The notes below the pieces were generated by a model. It saw only the letters and a program-made list of their open reading frames with translations. It was not told where the DNA came from and did no database searches. A DNA stretch of 64,000 bases from Terrimonas sp. (GTDB lineage: Bacteria; Bacteroidota; Bacteroidia; Chitinophagales; Chitinophagaceae), in assembly GCF_003075435.1 (NCBI RefSeq), contig NZ_QCZJ01000007.1, positions 1 to 64,000 of the forward strand. Reading direction: 5' to 3'. Below, in pieces: positions 16,108 through 24,335 of the stretch. A program made the position numbers and the translations under genes. Within the stretch, counting starts at the first letter, position 1, and the number at the start of each line of letters is the position of its first letter.

Positions 16108-17586
16108 TTATGAGGTTTTTGACAGGATATAATCTGCAACCACCTGCCCCGATATAATAGCCGGCGGCACGCCTGGCCCGGGAACAGTTAATTGCCCTGC
16201 AAAAAAAAGATTTTTTATTTTTTTACTCCGGATAGACGGTTTCATAAAAGCAGTTTGCCGTAAAGTATTTGCAAGCCCATAAGCGTTTCCCTGGTACGCG
16301 TTATAGTCTGCTGTAAAATCTTCGCCGTTATAGCTTTTCTTAAAAATAATGTTTTTTGAGAAAGCCTCACCGCAAAACTTCTCTACATGGCTGATCACAA
16401 AATCAAAATAATTTTCTTCAACAGACGGGGAAGATGACAAACCCGTTGCCACAGGAATAAGTATAAACAGGTTTTCCATCCCTGCCGGAGCCACGGTTTG
16501 GTCTGTTTTTGAGGGACAGCAAACGTAAAACAAAGGATTTTCCGGCCATTGTTTCGTTTCATAAATAGCTTTTGCATGCTGCTTAAAATCCTGCTGAAAA
16601 AAAAGATTATGATGCAACAGCCGGGGCAGTTTTTTATTCACGCCTATATAAAAAATCAGACAGGAAGGCGCGAACGTTTTTTTCTGCCAGTAATCTTCAC
16701 TGTAACTTCTTTCTGCTTTTTTCAGGAGTTTAGCTTCTATATGATGATAGTCGGCTGCTCCAATGAGATAATCCGTTTCATAAAATTTTTCACTGGTAAT
16801 AATGCCTATCGCTTTTCCGTTTACTGTTTTTATGCCGGTTACAGGGCTATTCAATTTTATCTCTACCCCTTTTTCAACAGCAAGAGCAGCCATTGCTTCA
16901 ACCAGTTTATGAAAACCGCCTTGCGGATACCATGTGCCCAGGCTGATATCTGCATAGTTCATCATACTATACAAGGCAGGAGTTTTTGACGGCATTGCAC
17001 CGAGAAACAATACCGGGAACTCCAGTATCTGCAGTATATGCGGATGTTTAAAATATTGCCTGATGTGAGCAGAAAAAGCACTGAGCATATCAAGGCGGAA
17101 CAGCGCTTTCAACATCCGCCAGTCGGTATATTCTTTTACACTTACAGATGGCTTGTAAACAAACTCATTAATACCGGTTTCATATTTGTACTTTGCTTCC
17201 GCTAAAAATTTCTCGAGTTTAGCGGCGCTGCCTTTTTCTATGCTTTCAAAAATTTGCTTGAGTAAATGCAGTGATGCAGGAATCCGGATCGCCTCATTAT
17301 TTTCTACAATCACCTGGTAAGATGGATCGAGCCGGGATAAATGAAAATAGTCTGCGGTCGTTTTTTTAAAGCGGTTGAAATATTTTTCAATCACATCCGG
17401 CATCCAGTACCAGCTTGGTCCCATATCAAATGTAAATCCCTGCTCCCGCAATATTCTTGCTCTCCCGCCGGTTTGATCATTCTTTTCAAAAATAGTTACA
17501 GCAAAACCCTTTTCAGCAAGGCAGGTGGCGGCACTAAGTCCTGCAAAACCTGCTCCTATTACGGCAATTTTTTTTTGATCTTTCAC
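16108..17586 (-). CDS. crtI: Phytoene desaturase (CrtI type)
   Basis: FAD-dependent membrane-associated desaturase/isomerase that makes lycopene from phytoene. The N-terminal Rossmann motif is VIGAGFAGLSAATCLAEKG, followed by EKNDQTGGRA and FDMGPSWYWMPD. The C-terminal FAD motif is NLFFAGQLTVPGPGVPPAI. GTG 17586 is chosen because it starts 9 residues before the Rossmann strand and gives 492 residues, the usual size; the open frame runs into rpmE but upstream residues are not family-like. First gene of the carotenoid operon. Confidence 0.93.
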   Translation of the reverse strand: MKDQKKIAVIGAGFAGLSAATCLAEKGFAVTIFEKNDQTGGRARILREQGFTFDMGPSWYWMPDVIEKYFNRFKKTTADYFHLSRLDPSYQVIVENNEAIRIPASLHLLKQIFESIEKGSAAKLEKFLAEAKYKYETGINEFVYKPSVSVKEYTDWRMLKALFRLDMLSAFSAHIRQYFKHPHILQILEFPVLFLGAMPSKTPALYSMMNYADISLGTWYPQGGFHKLVEAMAALAVEKGVEIKLNSPVTGIKTVNGKAIGIITSEKFYETDYLIGAADYHHIEAKLLKKAERSYSEDYWQKKTFAPSCLIFYIGVNKKLPRLLHHNLFFQQDFKQHAKAIYETKQWPENPLFYVCCPSKTDQTVAPAGMENLFILIPVATGLSSSPSVEENYFDFVISHVEKFCGEAFSKNIIFKKSYNGEDFTADYNAYQGNAYGLANTLRQTAFMKPSIRSKKIKNLFFAGQLTVPGPGVPPAIISGQVVADYILSKTS

Positions 17587-17650
17587 CTGATTCAGTGGAT
17601 AAGGGCGGTAAGTTAAACAAACTTCAATTATATCTGAACGGGTATAATAT

Positions 17651-17684
17651 AAAATAAAAATCCCCGGCAGGTTGCCGGGGATTT
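17651..17684 (-). terminator. Intrinsic terminator of rpmE
   Basis: On the minus strand AAATCCCCGGCA-ACC-TGCCGGGGATTT followed by TTATTTTATA: a 12-bp GC-rich stem and T-rich tail, 24 bp after the rpmE stop. It separates rpmE from the carotenoid operon. Confidence 0.9.
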
Positions 17685-17707
17685 CAAATAATCTAACAGA
17701 AAAGAAA

Positions 17708-17956
17708 TTATTTCTTGGCGTATTTCTTATTGAACTTATCAATACGACCTGCTGTATCAACCAACATCTTCTGACCGGTAAAGAACGGATGAGAAGTGCT
17801 TGAAATTTCCAGTTTGATCAGCGGATACTCATTTCCGTCTTCCCACTTGATCGTTTCTTTAGAATGCGCTGTAGAACGGGTTAAAAAGGTAGTACCGTTA
17901 CTCATGTCTTTGAAAACTACAAACTTGTAGCTTTGCGGATGGATACCTTGCTTCAT
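17708..17956 (-). CDS. rpmE2: 50S ribosomal protein L31, type B
   Basis: 82 residues starting [19 protein letters not shown], with [19 protein letters not shown] near the C terminus. There is no CxxC zinc motif, so it is the zinc-independent B type. ATG 17956 is fixed by family alignment; the longer open frame covers the leader. It has its own promoter (TACCTTTG at 18018-18011, minus) and terminator. A hairpin lies in the leader. Confidence 0.96.
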   Translation of the reverse strand: MKQGIHPQSYKFVVFKDMSNGTTFLTRSTAHSKETIKWEDGNEYPLIKLEISSTSHPFFTGQKMLVDTAGRIDKFNKKYAKK

Positions 17957-17977
17957 GATTATCAATGTTTTAAGGTC

Positions 17978-17995
17978 GCACGGATTTTGCCGTGC
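17978..17995 (-). promoter_or_regulatory. Leader hairpin of rpmE, candidate ribosomal protein leader
   Basis: GCACGG-CAAAAT-CCGTGC on the minus strand, a perfect 6-bp stem with a 6-base loop, midway between the expected transcription start (about 18004) and the rpmE ATG. Position and compactness suit autoregulation by L31 binding, which is inference. Confidence 0.5.
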
Positions 17996-18010
17996 TGTTA
18001 AAAAGAGGTG

Positions 18011-18018
18011 CAAAGGTA
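18011..18018 (-). promoter_or_regulatory. -7 promoter box of rpmE (TACCTTTG)
   Basis: TACCTTTGC on the minus strand is an excellent match to the Bacteroidetes -7 consensus TAnnTTTG, about 55 bp before the rpmE ATG. Confidence 0.65.
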
Positions 18019-18094
18019 ATGGGTGTTTCTTTAAAATGCAAATTATGTTTAAAGGGGTAAGGAAGTTGCAGGTTGATAGCTGACTGCCGATAGC

Positions 18095-18841
18095 TCACTT
18101 TCCCTTCTTCCCTGCCCGTAAATTCAGCATTTCCACAAAAACAGAAAACGCCATAGCAAAGTATATGTAGCCTTTGGGAATATGCTGCTCCAAACCTTCC
18201 GCAATTAATGAAACGCCTATCAGCAAAAGGAAAGATAGCGCCAACATTTTTACCGTGGGATGCGTATTTACAAACGTACTTATCGCTTCAGAAGAAGCCA
18301 GCATAATAAACACAGCAATAACCACCGCTGCTATCATGATCTCTATATGATCTGCCATACCAACAGCCGTAATTACTGAATCAAGAGAAAACACAACATC
18401 CAGCAATAATATTTCAATAATAACCCGGCCAAATGTTGTTGACCTTCGGGCTTTAATTTCTTCTTCTTCGTTTCCTTCCAGCTTTTCATGAATTTCAGTA
18501 GTGCTTTTATAAATCAGGAACAAACCACCTACAATTAAAATAATATCTCGCCCGGATATGGCCAACTTCTCATGCCATTCGCCTTCATGTATACCAATCC
18601 ACTCGCCTATATTAAATAGCGGTGCAACCAGCGTCATAATCCAACTTATGGAAAGCAACAGTAATATGCGCGTAATCATTGCAAGCCCCAGTCCCCACCG
18701 CCTGGCACTTTTTTGCTTTTCCTTCGGCAACTTGCCGGAAAGAATAGAAATAAAAACAATATTATCTATCCCTAAAACAATTTCTAAAACCGTAAGTGTT
18801 AAAAGAGATATCCACGCTTCCGGGTTGGTTATCCATTCCAT
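18095..18841 (-). CDS. TerC family integral membrane protein
   Basis: 248 residues with about seven hydrophobic helices. The TerC signature is present: WISLLTLTVLEIVLGIDNIVFIS with the Asp-Asn pair in the first helix, and LLDVVFSLDSVITAVGMA repeated in the second half. The family is linked to metal (Mn) export and tellurite resistance. ATG 18841 starts MEWITNPEAW, the usual N terminus; the upstream extension is not family-like. No Ter operon is around it, so a general metal-homeostasis role is most likely. Confidence 0.92.
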   Translation of the reverse strand: MEWITNPEAWISLLTLTVLEIVLGIDNIVFISILSGKLPKEKQKSARRWGLGLAMITRILLLLSISWIMTLVAPLFNIGEWIGIHEGEWHEKLAISGRDIILIVGGLFLIYKSTTEIHEKLEGNEEEEIKARRSTTFGRVIIEILLLDVVFSLDSVITAVGMADHIEIMIAAVVIAVFIMLASSEAISTFVNTHPTVKMLALSFLLLIGVSLIAEGLEQHIPKGYIYFAMAFSVFVEMLNLRAGKKGK

Positions 18842-18996
18842 AATATTATAAGTATATATATTTTCTACAACAGCTAATAGTATTGAGTTAATCGTGAAAG
18901 GCAAGGTAATAAATAAGCACCTCTATCTCTTACCATTAATTTCCCATGCATATATATGCCATATCAACAACAGTAATTTTTGTCAGAAAAAGTATG

Positions 18997-19767
18997 TTAT
19001 ACATTAATATCCTCCGGCAATACCATCTGCTTAAGCTGAAACAAAAACTCTTCCAATCCCGCTTTTTTCCGTTCATCCATCACATAATTAATGTTGTATT
19101 TATAATACTGGTGCAGGTCAAAAAGATTGAAAGCGCTATCCCTAACGATCTGCTCAATATTTTCGAGCCCCAGCGCATTAGCAGCATTAAAATCGGCAAC
19201 AAAACCGGGCGGCAGTGCTTTATTGGCAATCCATGCGGCAAAAACAAAACCTAAACCGGTATAATCCTTCCATGCTTCGCCCAAATCATATATATACGTT
19301 GATTGCCTGCGTTGCTCAAAAGCCCGGTCGCCAATCACCAGTCCTGCGGTAGTACCTGTAATACGATGGCGGTACTCCTCTCCTTTTGCATCTTCAAATT
19401 CCGGTTCGATATTCCAGTACCGCTTCAGCAAAATTTTAGCGAGCATAACCGATGTGCGGGATTGATAATCGAGCAATACTTTTTGTATCCTGTTTACAGG
19501 CACTTCACTAAAAAGGCAAACGGTAGCCACCGGACCATCGCAGCCTATACAATAATCAGATACGATATGATGCTCTTTAAGATGCGGAATTATAGCTACA
19601 GGCACAATTCCCGCGTCCACTTCATCCATTACCAGCATTTGCGCAAGCTTAGCCGGAAAAGTTTCTATTATCTCTATATCATTTATAACAGGCGAATGTT
19701 GTATTCCGTACAACAAAGGCTTTACATTAAGGTAATTGATTACACCAAGGCGTATTTTTCTTTGCAT
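18997..19767 (-). CDS. mqnA: Chorismate dehydratase of the futalosine menaquinone pathway
   Basis: 256 residues of the MqnA/MqnD periplasmic-binding-like fold. It makes 3-enolpyruvyl-benzoate from chorismate, the first step of the futalosine route. Visible family parts: LGVINYLNVKPLLYGI at the N terminus, DEVDAGIVPVAIIP, YCIGCDGPVATVCLFS, and LVIGDRAFEQR. The fit to MqnA is better than to MqnD because of the NYLNxxP start. It is divergent from purB, with overlapping promoters. Confidence 0.9.
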   Translation of the reverse strand: MQRKIRLGVINYLNVKPLLYGIQHSPVINDIEIIETFPAKLAQMLVMDEVDAGIVPVAIIPHLKEHHIVSDYCIGCDGPVATVCLFSEVPVNRIQKVLLDYQSRTSVMLAKILLKRYWNIEPEFEDAKGEEYRHRITGTTAGLVIGDRAFEQRRQSTYIYDLGEAWKDYTGLGFVFAAWIANKALPPGFVADFNAANALGLENIEQIVRDSAFNLFDLHQYYKYNINYVMDERKKAGLEEFLFQLKQMVLPEDINV

Positions 19768-19835
19768 TATCTCTACTGTTTACACAGGCAATCGTGTGTT
19801 ACGCACACTCCTCCACTAAATTCAACTTTTTCGTG

Positions 19836-19861
19836 TAGGTTTGCCCGCAAAAGTAGGGCAA
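19836..19861. promoter_or_regulatory. Overlapping face-to-face promoters of purB and mqnA
   Basis: A + strand -7 box TAGGTTTG (19836-19843) serves purB. A minus-strand TACTTTTG (19855-19848) serves mqnA. The two point at each other and would overlap at initiation. An inverted repeat TTGCCC (19841-19846) / GGGCAA (19856-19861) spans them. Confidence 0.55.
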
Positions 19862-19889
19862 CCGTTTATTATTATTCAATATTTATTGT

Positions 19890-21236
19890 ATGGATTTATC
19901 AGCACTTACCGCTATTTCCCCTGTTGATGGAAGATATAGAAACCAGGTTCAGCATTTAGACCAGTATTTTTCAGAATATGCATTAATCCGGTATAGGATT
20001 TTAATTGAGATTGAATATTTTATAGCGCTTGCTGATAAAAAGTTCTTTGCGCTGAAAACCCCGCAGGTTAAATCATTAAAAGCTATTTATACCGGTTTTA
20101 CTCCCGAAAAAGCCGCAGAAATAAAGGAAATTGAAAAAACCACCAACCACGATGTAAAAGCCGTTGAGTACTACATTAAAAAACAGCTTGACACACTCCA
20201 TCTCTCTGCTATAAAAGAATGGGTACATTTCGGATTAACCTCGCAGGATATAAATAACACCTCTATTCCGCTATTATGGAAAGAATCGCTGGAAAACGAA
20301 TATTACCCGGCTATTGCCAACCTTATACTGCAATTAAAAAAATTGGCAACCGACTGGAAAGACATTCCAATGCTGGCGCATACGCACGGACAACCGGCTT
20401 CGCCTACCCGTTTGGGTAAGGAAATTATGGTATTTGCAGAAAGGCTCGACCAGCAGTTGCAGTTACTGCAAACCATTCCCTATTCCTGCAAATTCGGTGG
20501 CGCCACCGGCAACTTTAATGCGCACCATGTTGCCTATCCTAAAACAGACTGGATAGCATTCGCCAATAATTTCTGCAATAATGTGCTCGGCCTGCAGCGT
20601 CAGCAATTCACCACACAAATTGAGCATTACGATAACCTCGCCGCTCATTTTGACGGCATTAAAAGAATAAACAATATACTCATCGATTTTTGCCGCGATA
20701 TATGGACATATGTTTCAATGGAATACTTTAAGCAGAAAGTAAAGAAGGGTGAAGTGGGTTCATCTGCCATGCCGCATAAAGTAAACCCCATTGATTTTGA
20801 AAACGCTGAAGGAAATTTTGGTATCGCCAACGCCCTGCTTGAGCATCTTTCGGCCAAATTACCCATCTCAAGATTGCAACGCGACCTCACTGATTCAACT
20901 GTTTTAAGAAATATAGGTGTGCCATTTGCACATACAATACTCGCGTTAAAATCCATCGGCAAAGGATTAGGAAAATTATTACTGAACGAAGCTCAATTTA
21001 AACAAGACCTCGATGATAACTGGGCAGTAGTAGCTGAAGCTATACAAACTATTTTAAGAAGAGAAAACTATCCCAATCCATACGAGGCACTAAAAGAGCT
21101 GACCCGCGGTGCTGAAGGTATCAATCAAAAAACAATGCACAGGTTTATTGATACGCTGAAAGTATCAGCGGCCTTAAAGAAAACATTAAAATCTATTACG
21201 CCGCATAATTATACAGGCGTTAATAATAAGTATTGA
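19890..21236 (+). CDS. purB: Adenylosuccinate lyase
   Basis: 448 residues, fumarase/aspartase superfamily, acting twice in purine synthesis (SAICAR to AICAR, adenylosuccinate to AMP). The signature loop GSSAMPHKVNPIDFENAEGN carries the catalytic Ser (around 291-292). Also visible are TNHDVKAVEYYIK, HFGLTSQDINNT and HTHGQPASPTRLG. Starts MDLSALTAISPVDGRY, a typical PurB N terminus, about 40 nt after the predicted transcription start. Confidence 0.97.
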   Translation: MDLSALTAISPVDGRYRNQVQHLDQYFSEYALIRYRILIEIEYFIALADKKFFALKTPQVKSLKAIYTGFTPEKAAEIKEIEKTTNHDVKAVEYYIKKQLDTLHLSAIKEWVHFGLTSQDINNTSIPLLWKESLENEYYPAIANLILQLKKLATDWKDIPMLAHTHGQPASPTRLGKEIMVFAERLDQQLQLLQTIPYSCKFGGATGNFNAHHVAYPKTDWIAFANNFCNNVLGLQRQQFTTQIEHYDNLAAHFDGIKRINNILIDFCRDIWTYVSMEYFKQKVKKGEVGSSAMPHKVNPIDFENAEGNFGIANALLEHLSAKLPISRLQRDLTDSTVLRNIGVPFAHTILALKSIGKGLGKLLLNEAQFKQDLDDNWAVVAEAIQTILRRENYPNPYEALKELTRGAEGINQKTMHRFIDTLKVSAALKKTLKSITPHNYTGVNNKY

Positions 21237-21402
21237 TTTTTGGAATCTTTTGAAGACAGGAAACCCTGCGGCTAAATTCTGTCACCGAAACTTATAGGTA
21301 TATCCCTTGTTTTGCAGGTGCCACTGCTTTCTAACTTACTATGCGCCTGCTCACAAGTGATGCTCATTCCTTACCTTCACCTATATCATATTCAAGAGTC
21401 AC

Positions 21403-22893
21403 ATGATACATTTCAGGAAGCATACTATTTATACGATTGCATGCTGCGCACTAATTGTAAATGCCTGCAAAAAAAGCCAGGAACCGATTGACAATGCACA
21501 ACCCATCATACAGCAATTCACTATTGAAAAGAAAAATAATGAAGCGCTTGCTACAGATATAACCTTCAACATAAAAGGCGATTCCATCATTGGTACATCC
21601 GTCAATGTATTTTCAAAAAAACTGAAAGCAACCTTTACTACTGATGCGGTAAGTATAGTGGTTGCACAGCAGGAGCAGGAAAGCGGATCAACTGAAAACG
21701 ATTTCTCCGGTGTGGTTACCTATAAGCTGAAATCTGCCAATGGAGTGCAAAAAAATTACTATGCCAAAGTAAACTGGCAACTAGACAGCCTTCCGCATAT
21801 TTACATCAATACAGAAAATGGAGGAGCTATAACTTCAAAGGAAAACTATGTAAATGCAACTATTGCCATTGATGGAAAAGGGAAGTACGAAAATTATAGT
21901 GGCGCTACGCAGATAAAGGGCAGAGGCAATTCTACATGGTCAATGCCCAAAAAGCCTTATCGTATAAAGCTGGCATCAAAAGCTTCCCTGTTCGGGCTTT
22001 CGTCAGAAAGAGACTGGGTGCTGCTGGCCAATTATCTTGATCCAACATTAATGCTGAATGCAGTAGCAATGAAAATTGGCCGGCAATTGAATATACCATA
22101 TACCAATCACATTATACCTGTTAATGTTACGCTTAATGGCAGCTATATTGGCTCATACAATTTTACCGAACAGGTAGAAGTTGGTTCAGACCGGGTTGCA
22201 ATAGGTGATGATGGTTTGCTTTTAGAGCTTGATAAATATTTTGACGAAGCGTATAAATTTCGTTCACAATATTATTCCCTGCCGGTAATGATCAAAGCGC
22301 CTGATCTTAGCAACAACAGCGATGTTGATCCTGTTGCATTACAGTTTAACGCAATGGAAGCCTTATTAAATGACGCCGCATTTCCCAACAACACTTATAA
22401 AGATCACATAGACATCAGTTCTGTTGCCGGTTTCCTGATAGTGTATTTGTTAACCGACAATGAAGAACCTAATCACCCCAAAAGCACCTATATGCATAAA
22501 ACAGTTGCGGGCAAATTCGTTATGGGGCCAATATGGGATTTTGACTGGGCTTATGCATATGAGGGCGGCTCCTATTTTTATTCTGCTTCCAGGCCATTAT
22601 TCTGGACATCAAACAATCCTCTATCAAGCGGAACAAAATTTTTTACCAGGTTTTTAAAAGATCCTGAATTTGTAGTGCTGTTAAAACAACAATGGGCTGA
22701 CTATAAATTAAACTCCTTCAACACGCTTATTAAATTCGTAGAAGATTATGCCACACAAATTGAATCTGCAAAGAATGAAGATTATAAAAAATGGAAAACC
22801 GGGGATGGTTCTTTTATGAATGATGCAGGCAAACTTAAAAACTGGCTCATACAAAGAGTTGCATATATTGATACTTATTTACAAGGGCTTTAG
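21403..22893 (+). CDS. CotH kinase family lipoprotein
   Basis: 496 residues with lipobox (LIVNACKKSQEP). Residues about 30-130 form a beta-rich N-terminal domain like those preceding Bacteroidetes CotH proteins. Residues about 140-490 are the CotH atypical kinase domain: TQIKGRGNSTWSMPKKPYRI (phosphate-binding region), ERDWVLLANYLDPTLM, TDNEEPNHPKSTYMH, and MGPIWDFDWAY with the metal-binding Asp. Probably surface or periplasmic protein or glycan phosphorylation; target unknown. Monocistronic. Confidence 0.88.
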   Translation: MIHFRKHTIYTIACCALIVNACKKSQEPIDNAQPIIQQFTIEKKNNEALATDITFNIKGDSIIGTSVNVFSKKLKATFTTDAVSIVVAQQEQESGSTENDFSGVVTYKLKSANGVQKNYYAKVNWQLDSLPHIYINTENGGAITSKENYVNATIAIDGKGKYENYSGATQIKGRGNSTWSMPKKPYRIKLASKASLFGLSSERDWVLLANYLDPTLMLNAVAMKIGRQLNIPYTNHIIPVNVTLNGSYIGSYNFTEQVEVGSDRVAIGDDGLLLELDKYFDEAYKFRSQYYSLPVMIKAPDLSNNSDVDPVALQFNAMEALLNDAAFPNNTYKDHIDISSVAGFLIVYLLTDNEEPNHPKSTYMHKTVAGKFVMGPIWDFDWAYAYEGGSYFYSASRPLFWTSNNPLSSGTKFFTRFLKDPEFVVLLKQQWADYKLNSFNTLIKFVEDYATQIESAKNEDYKKWKTGDGSFMNDAGKLKNWLIQRVAYIDTYLQGL

Positions 22894-23082
22894 TAAACCC
22901 CTGCTATAGATTTAAGCACAATATAGAATGTACACTTTTGAACATATACTGTATCAAAAACGAACGGTACGGGTACTGAATCTTCCATTACTATACTGAT
23001 TAATAGCAAATTATACAGCTGGCATTTTTTTAGTGCAGAGTTTAATACAAACACTTTTCACACGGCAGCCAAAACCTGTATC

Positions 23083-23379
23083 ATGTATGAATTTCAATCC
23101 ATATGCAGAAAAAAAATAGCCATGGTAATTTCCAATATTGGCTCAGGAGGTGATCTGAGAATATATGCCGGTAAAATTATTCTTACCGAAAAGGCACGCT
23201 ACTATTTTGTAAACAGCACACAGCATTGGGAAATAGAAATTGAAAGAGATATCATCAAAAAACTTCAACCTGTACAACCCGATTCCAAAAGTATTATGTT
23301 AGGCGCCGATTATTTTTTTTCTATGGAGGTAACAGCGCTTAAATCTTCTCTTTTTCTGCAATCGTTGATAAATGCATAA
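23083..23379 (+). CDS. Hypothetical protein (98 aa)
   Basis: ATG-started ORF whose composition resembles its neighbours. Starts MYEFQSICRKKIAMVISN; no signal peptide, membrane segment or known motif. The middle (HWEIEIERDIIKKLQP) is charged. It stands alone between CotH and a convergent lipoprotein gene. Not recognised; may be a lineage-specific protein. Confidence 0.5.
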   Translation: MYEFQSICRKKIAMVISNIGSGGDLRIYAGKIILTEKARYYFVNSTQHWEIEIERDIIKKLQPVQPDSKSIMLGADYFFSMEVTALKSSLFLQSLINA

Positions 23380-23445
23380 TGTTAACGCTTATAGGCTGCA
23401 GGCATTACATAACAGCCATTATATAATCCCGTTCAAAGCTGTTCT

Positions 23446-24276
23446 TTATTTAATCTCCTTGTATTCTATCTGCGCTGAAAGCACACCAAATTGATCTGCC
23501 TGACTAAGCGTAACCGGGTATCCGGCATCGTTATAAGTATATGAATAAGTGGTTTTTTCTACCATAGTTTGTCCTTCGCTATTTTTATATGTTACTGCAG
23601 TTTCTGTAAGATTATTAATATTAAAATTTGCAATGGTAGTGGAAAGAAAAGCATCAAAGAAAAACGGAGCGTTTACAGAAGAGAATATACCCTTTTTATC
23701 ATCATACTTAAACTGGAAACTCAAATCAGCGCTTTCTTTATACCACATTGTATTCAGGCGGCCTTTTTCATCCCAACCAAGTTCTTCAAAAACAGTTCCG
23801 TCTTTCAACAGTCCTTTATACAATTGTCCTTTTTCATTATACAGGTATGTTCGGGTTGTAGTTAAAGCCGTGCCATCCTGCTCATCAAAATAAGTATATG
23901 TTTCTGTTACACTATTATTTACTTTATCACTATACGTAGATTTTTCATACAACTTTTCCGGGAAAAGTGTATAGTATTCCATGGAAGCCGGCTGACCATT
24001 TTTATAAGTATAAACAATCTTGCCTGAACCATCCGGATCCAGAAACCATTCGGCAATAAGACGATTTTCAGCATCATATACCAAAGAATCATAGTGTTCT
24101 TTCCCATCGCTCTGTATAATAAATTTTACAGGAATGAACTTGCCGGGCGAATCAACAACCGGATCAGGGTCAGGATCTGGCACAACAGGATCAGGCTCGT
24201 CTAAAGTTTTCTGGCAGGAAAAGAATAAAACAACCGGCAATAAAAGCATAAGGGGTCTACGGATTAAATATTTCAT
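23446..24276 (-). CDS. Lipoprotein with YD-like repeats (DUF4595-like)
   Basis: 276 residues. Lipobox VLFFSCQKT is followed by a Pro/Asp-rich linker (DPVVPDPDPDPVVD), then beta-rich repeats of the form YDAENRLIAEW, YNEKGQLYKG, WDEKGRLNTMW, YNDAGYPVTL, like RHS/YD repeats. Presumably an outer-membrane-anchored surface protein of unknown role. A short repeat-rich lipoprotein of this sort is frequent in Bacteroidetes. Confidence 0.8.
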   Translation of the reverse strand: MKYLIRRPLMLLLPVVLFFSCQKTLDEPDPVVPDPDPDPVVDSPGKFIPVKFIIQSDGKEHYDSLVYDAENRLIAEWFLDPDGSGKIVYTYKNGQPASMEYYTLFPEKLYEKSTYSDKVNNSVTETYTYFDEQDGTALTTTRTYLYNEKGQLYKGLLKDGTVFEELGWDEKGRLNTMWYKESADLSFQFKYDDKKGIFSSVNAPFFFDAFLSTTIANFNINNLTETAVTYKNSEGQTMVEKTTYSYTYNDAGYPVTLSQADQFGVLSAQIEYKEIK

Positions 24277-24335
24277 AGTTACATCATTAAAATAAAGTAA
24301 TCAATATACAAATATTATAGTTTCAGGTTAATAAA

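Noticed and set aside
17587-17760. Longer N terminus of crtI, to 17760
   Set aside because: The extra residues contain no family sequence, run over the rpmE terminator and into rpmE; GTG 17586 gives the usual size.
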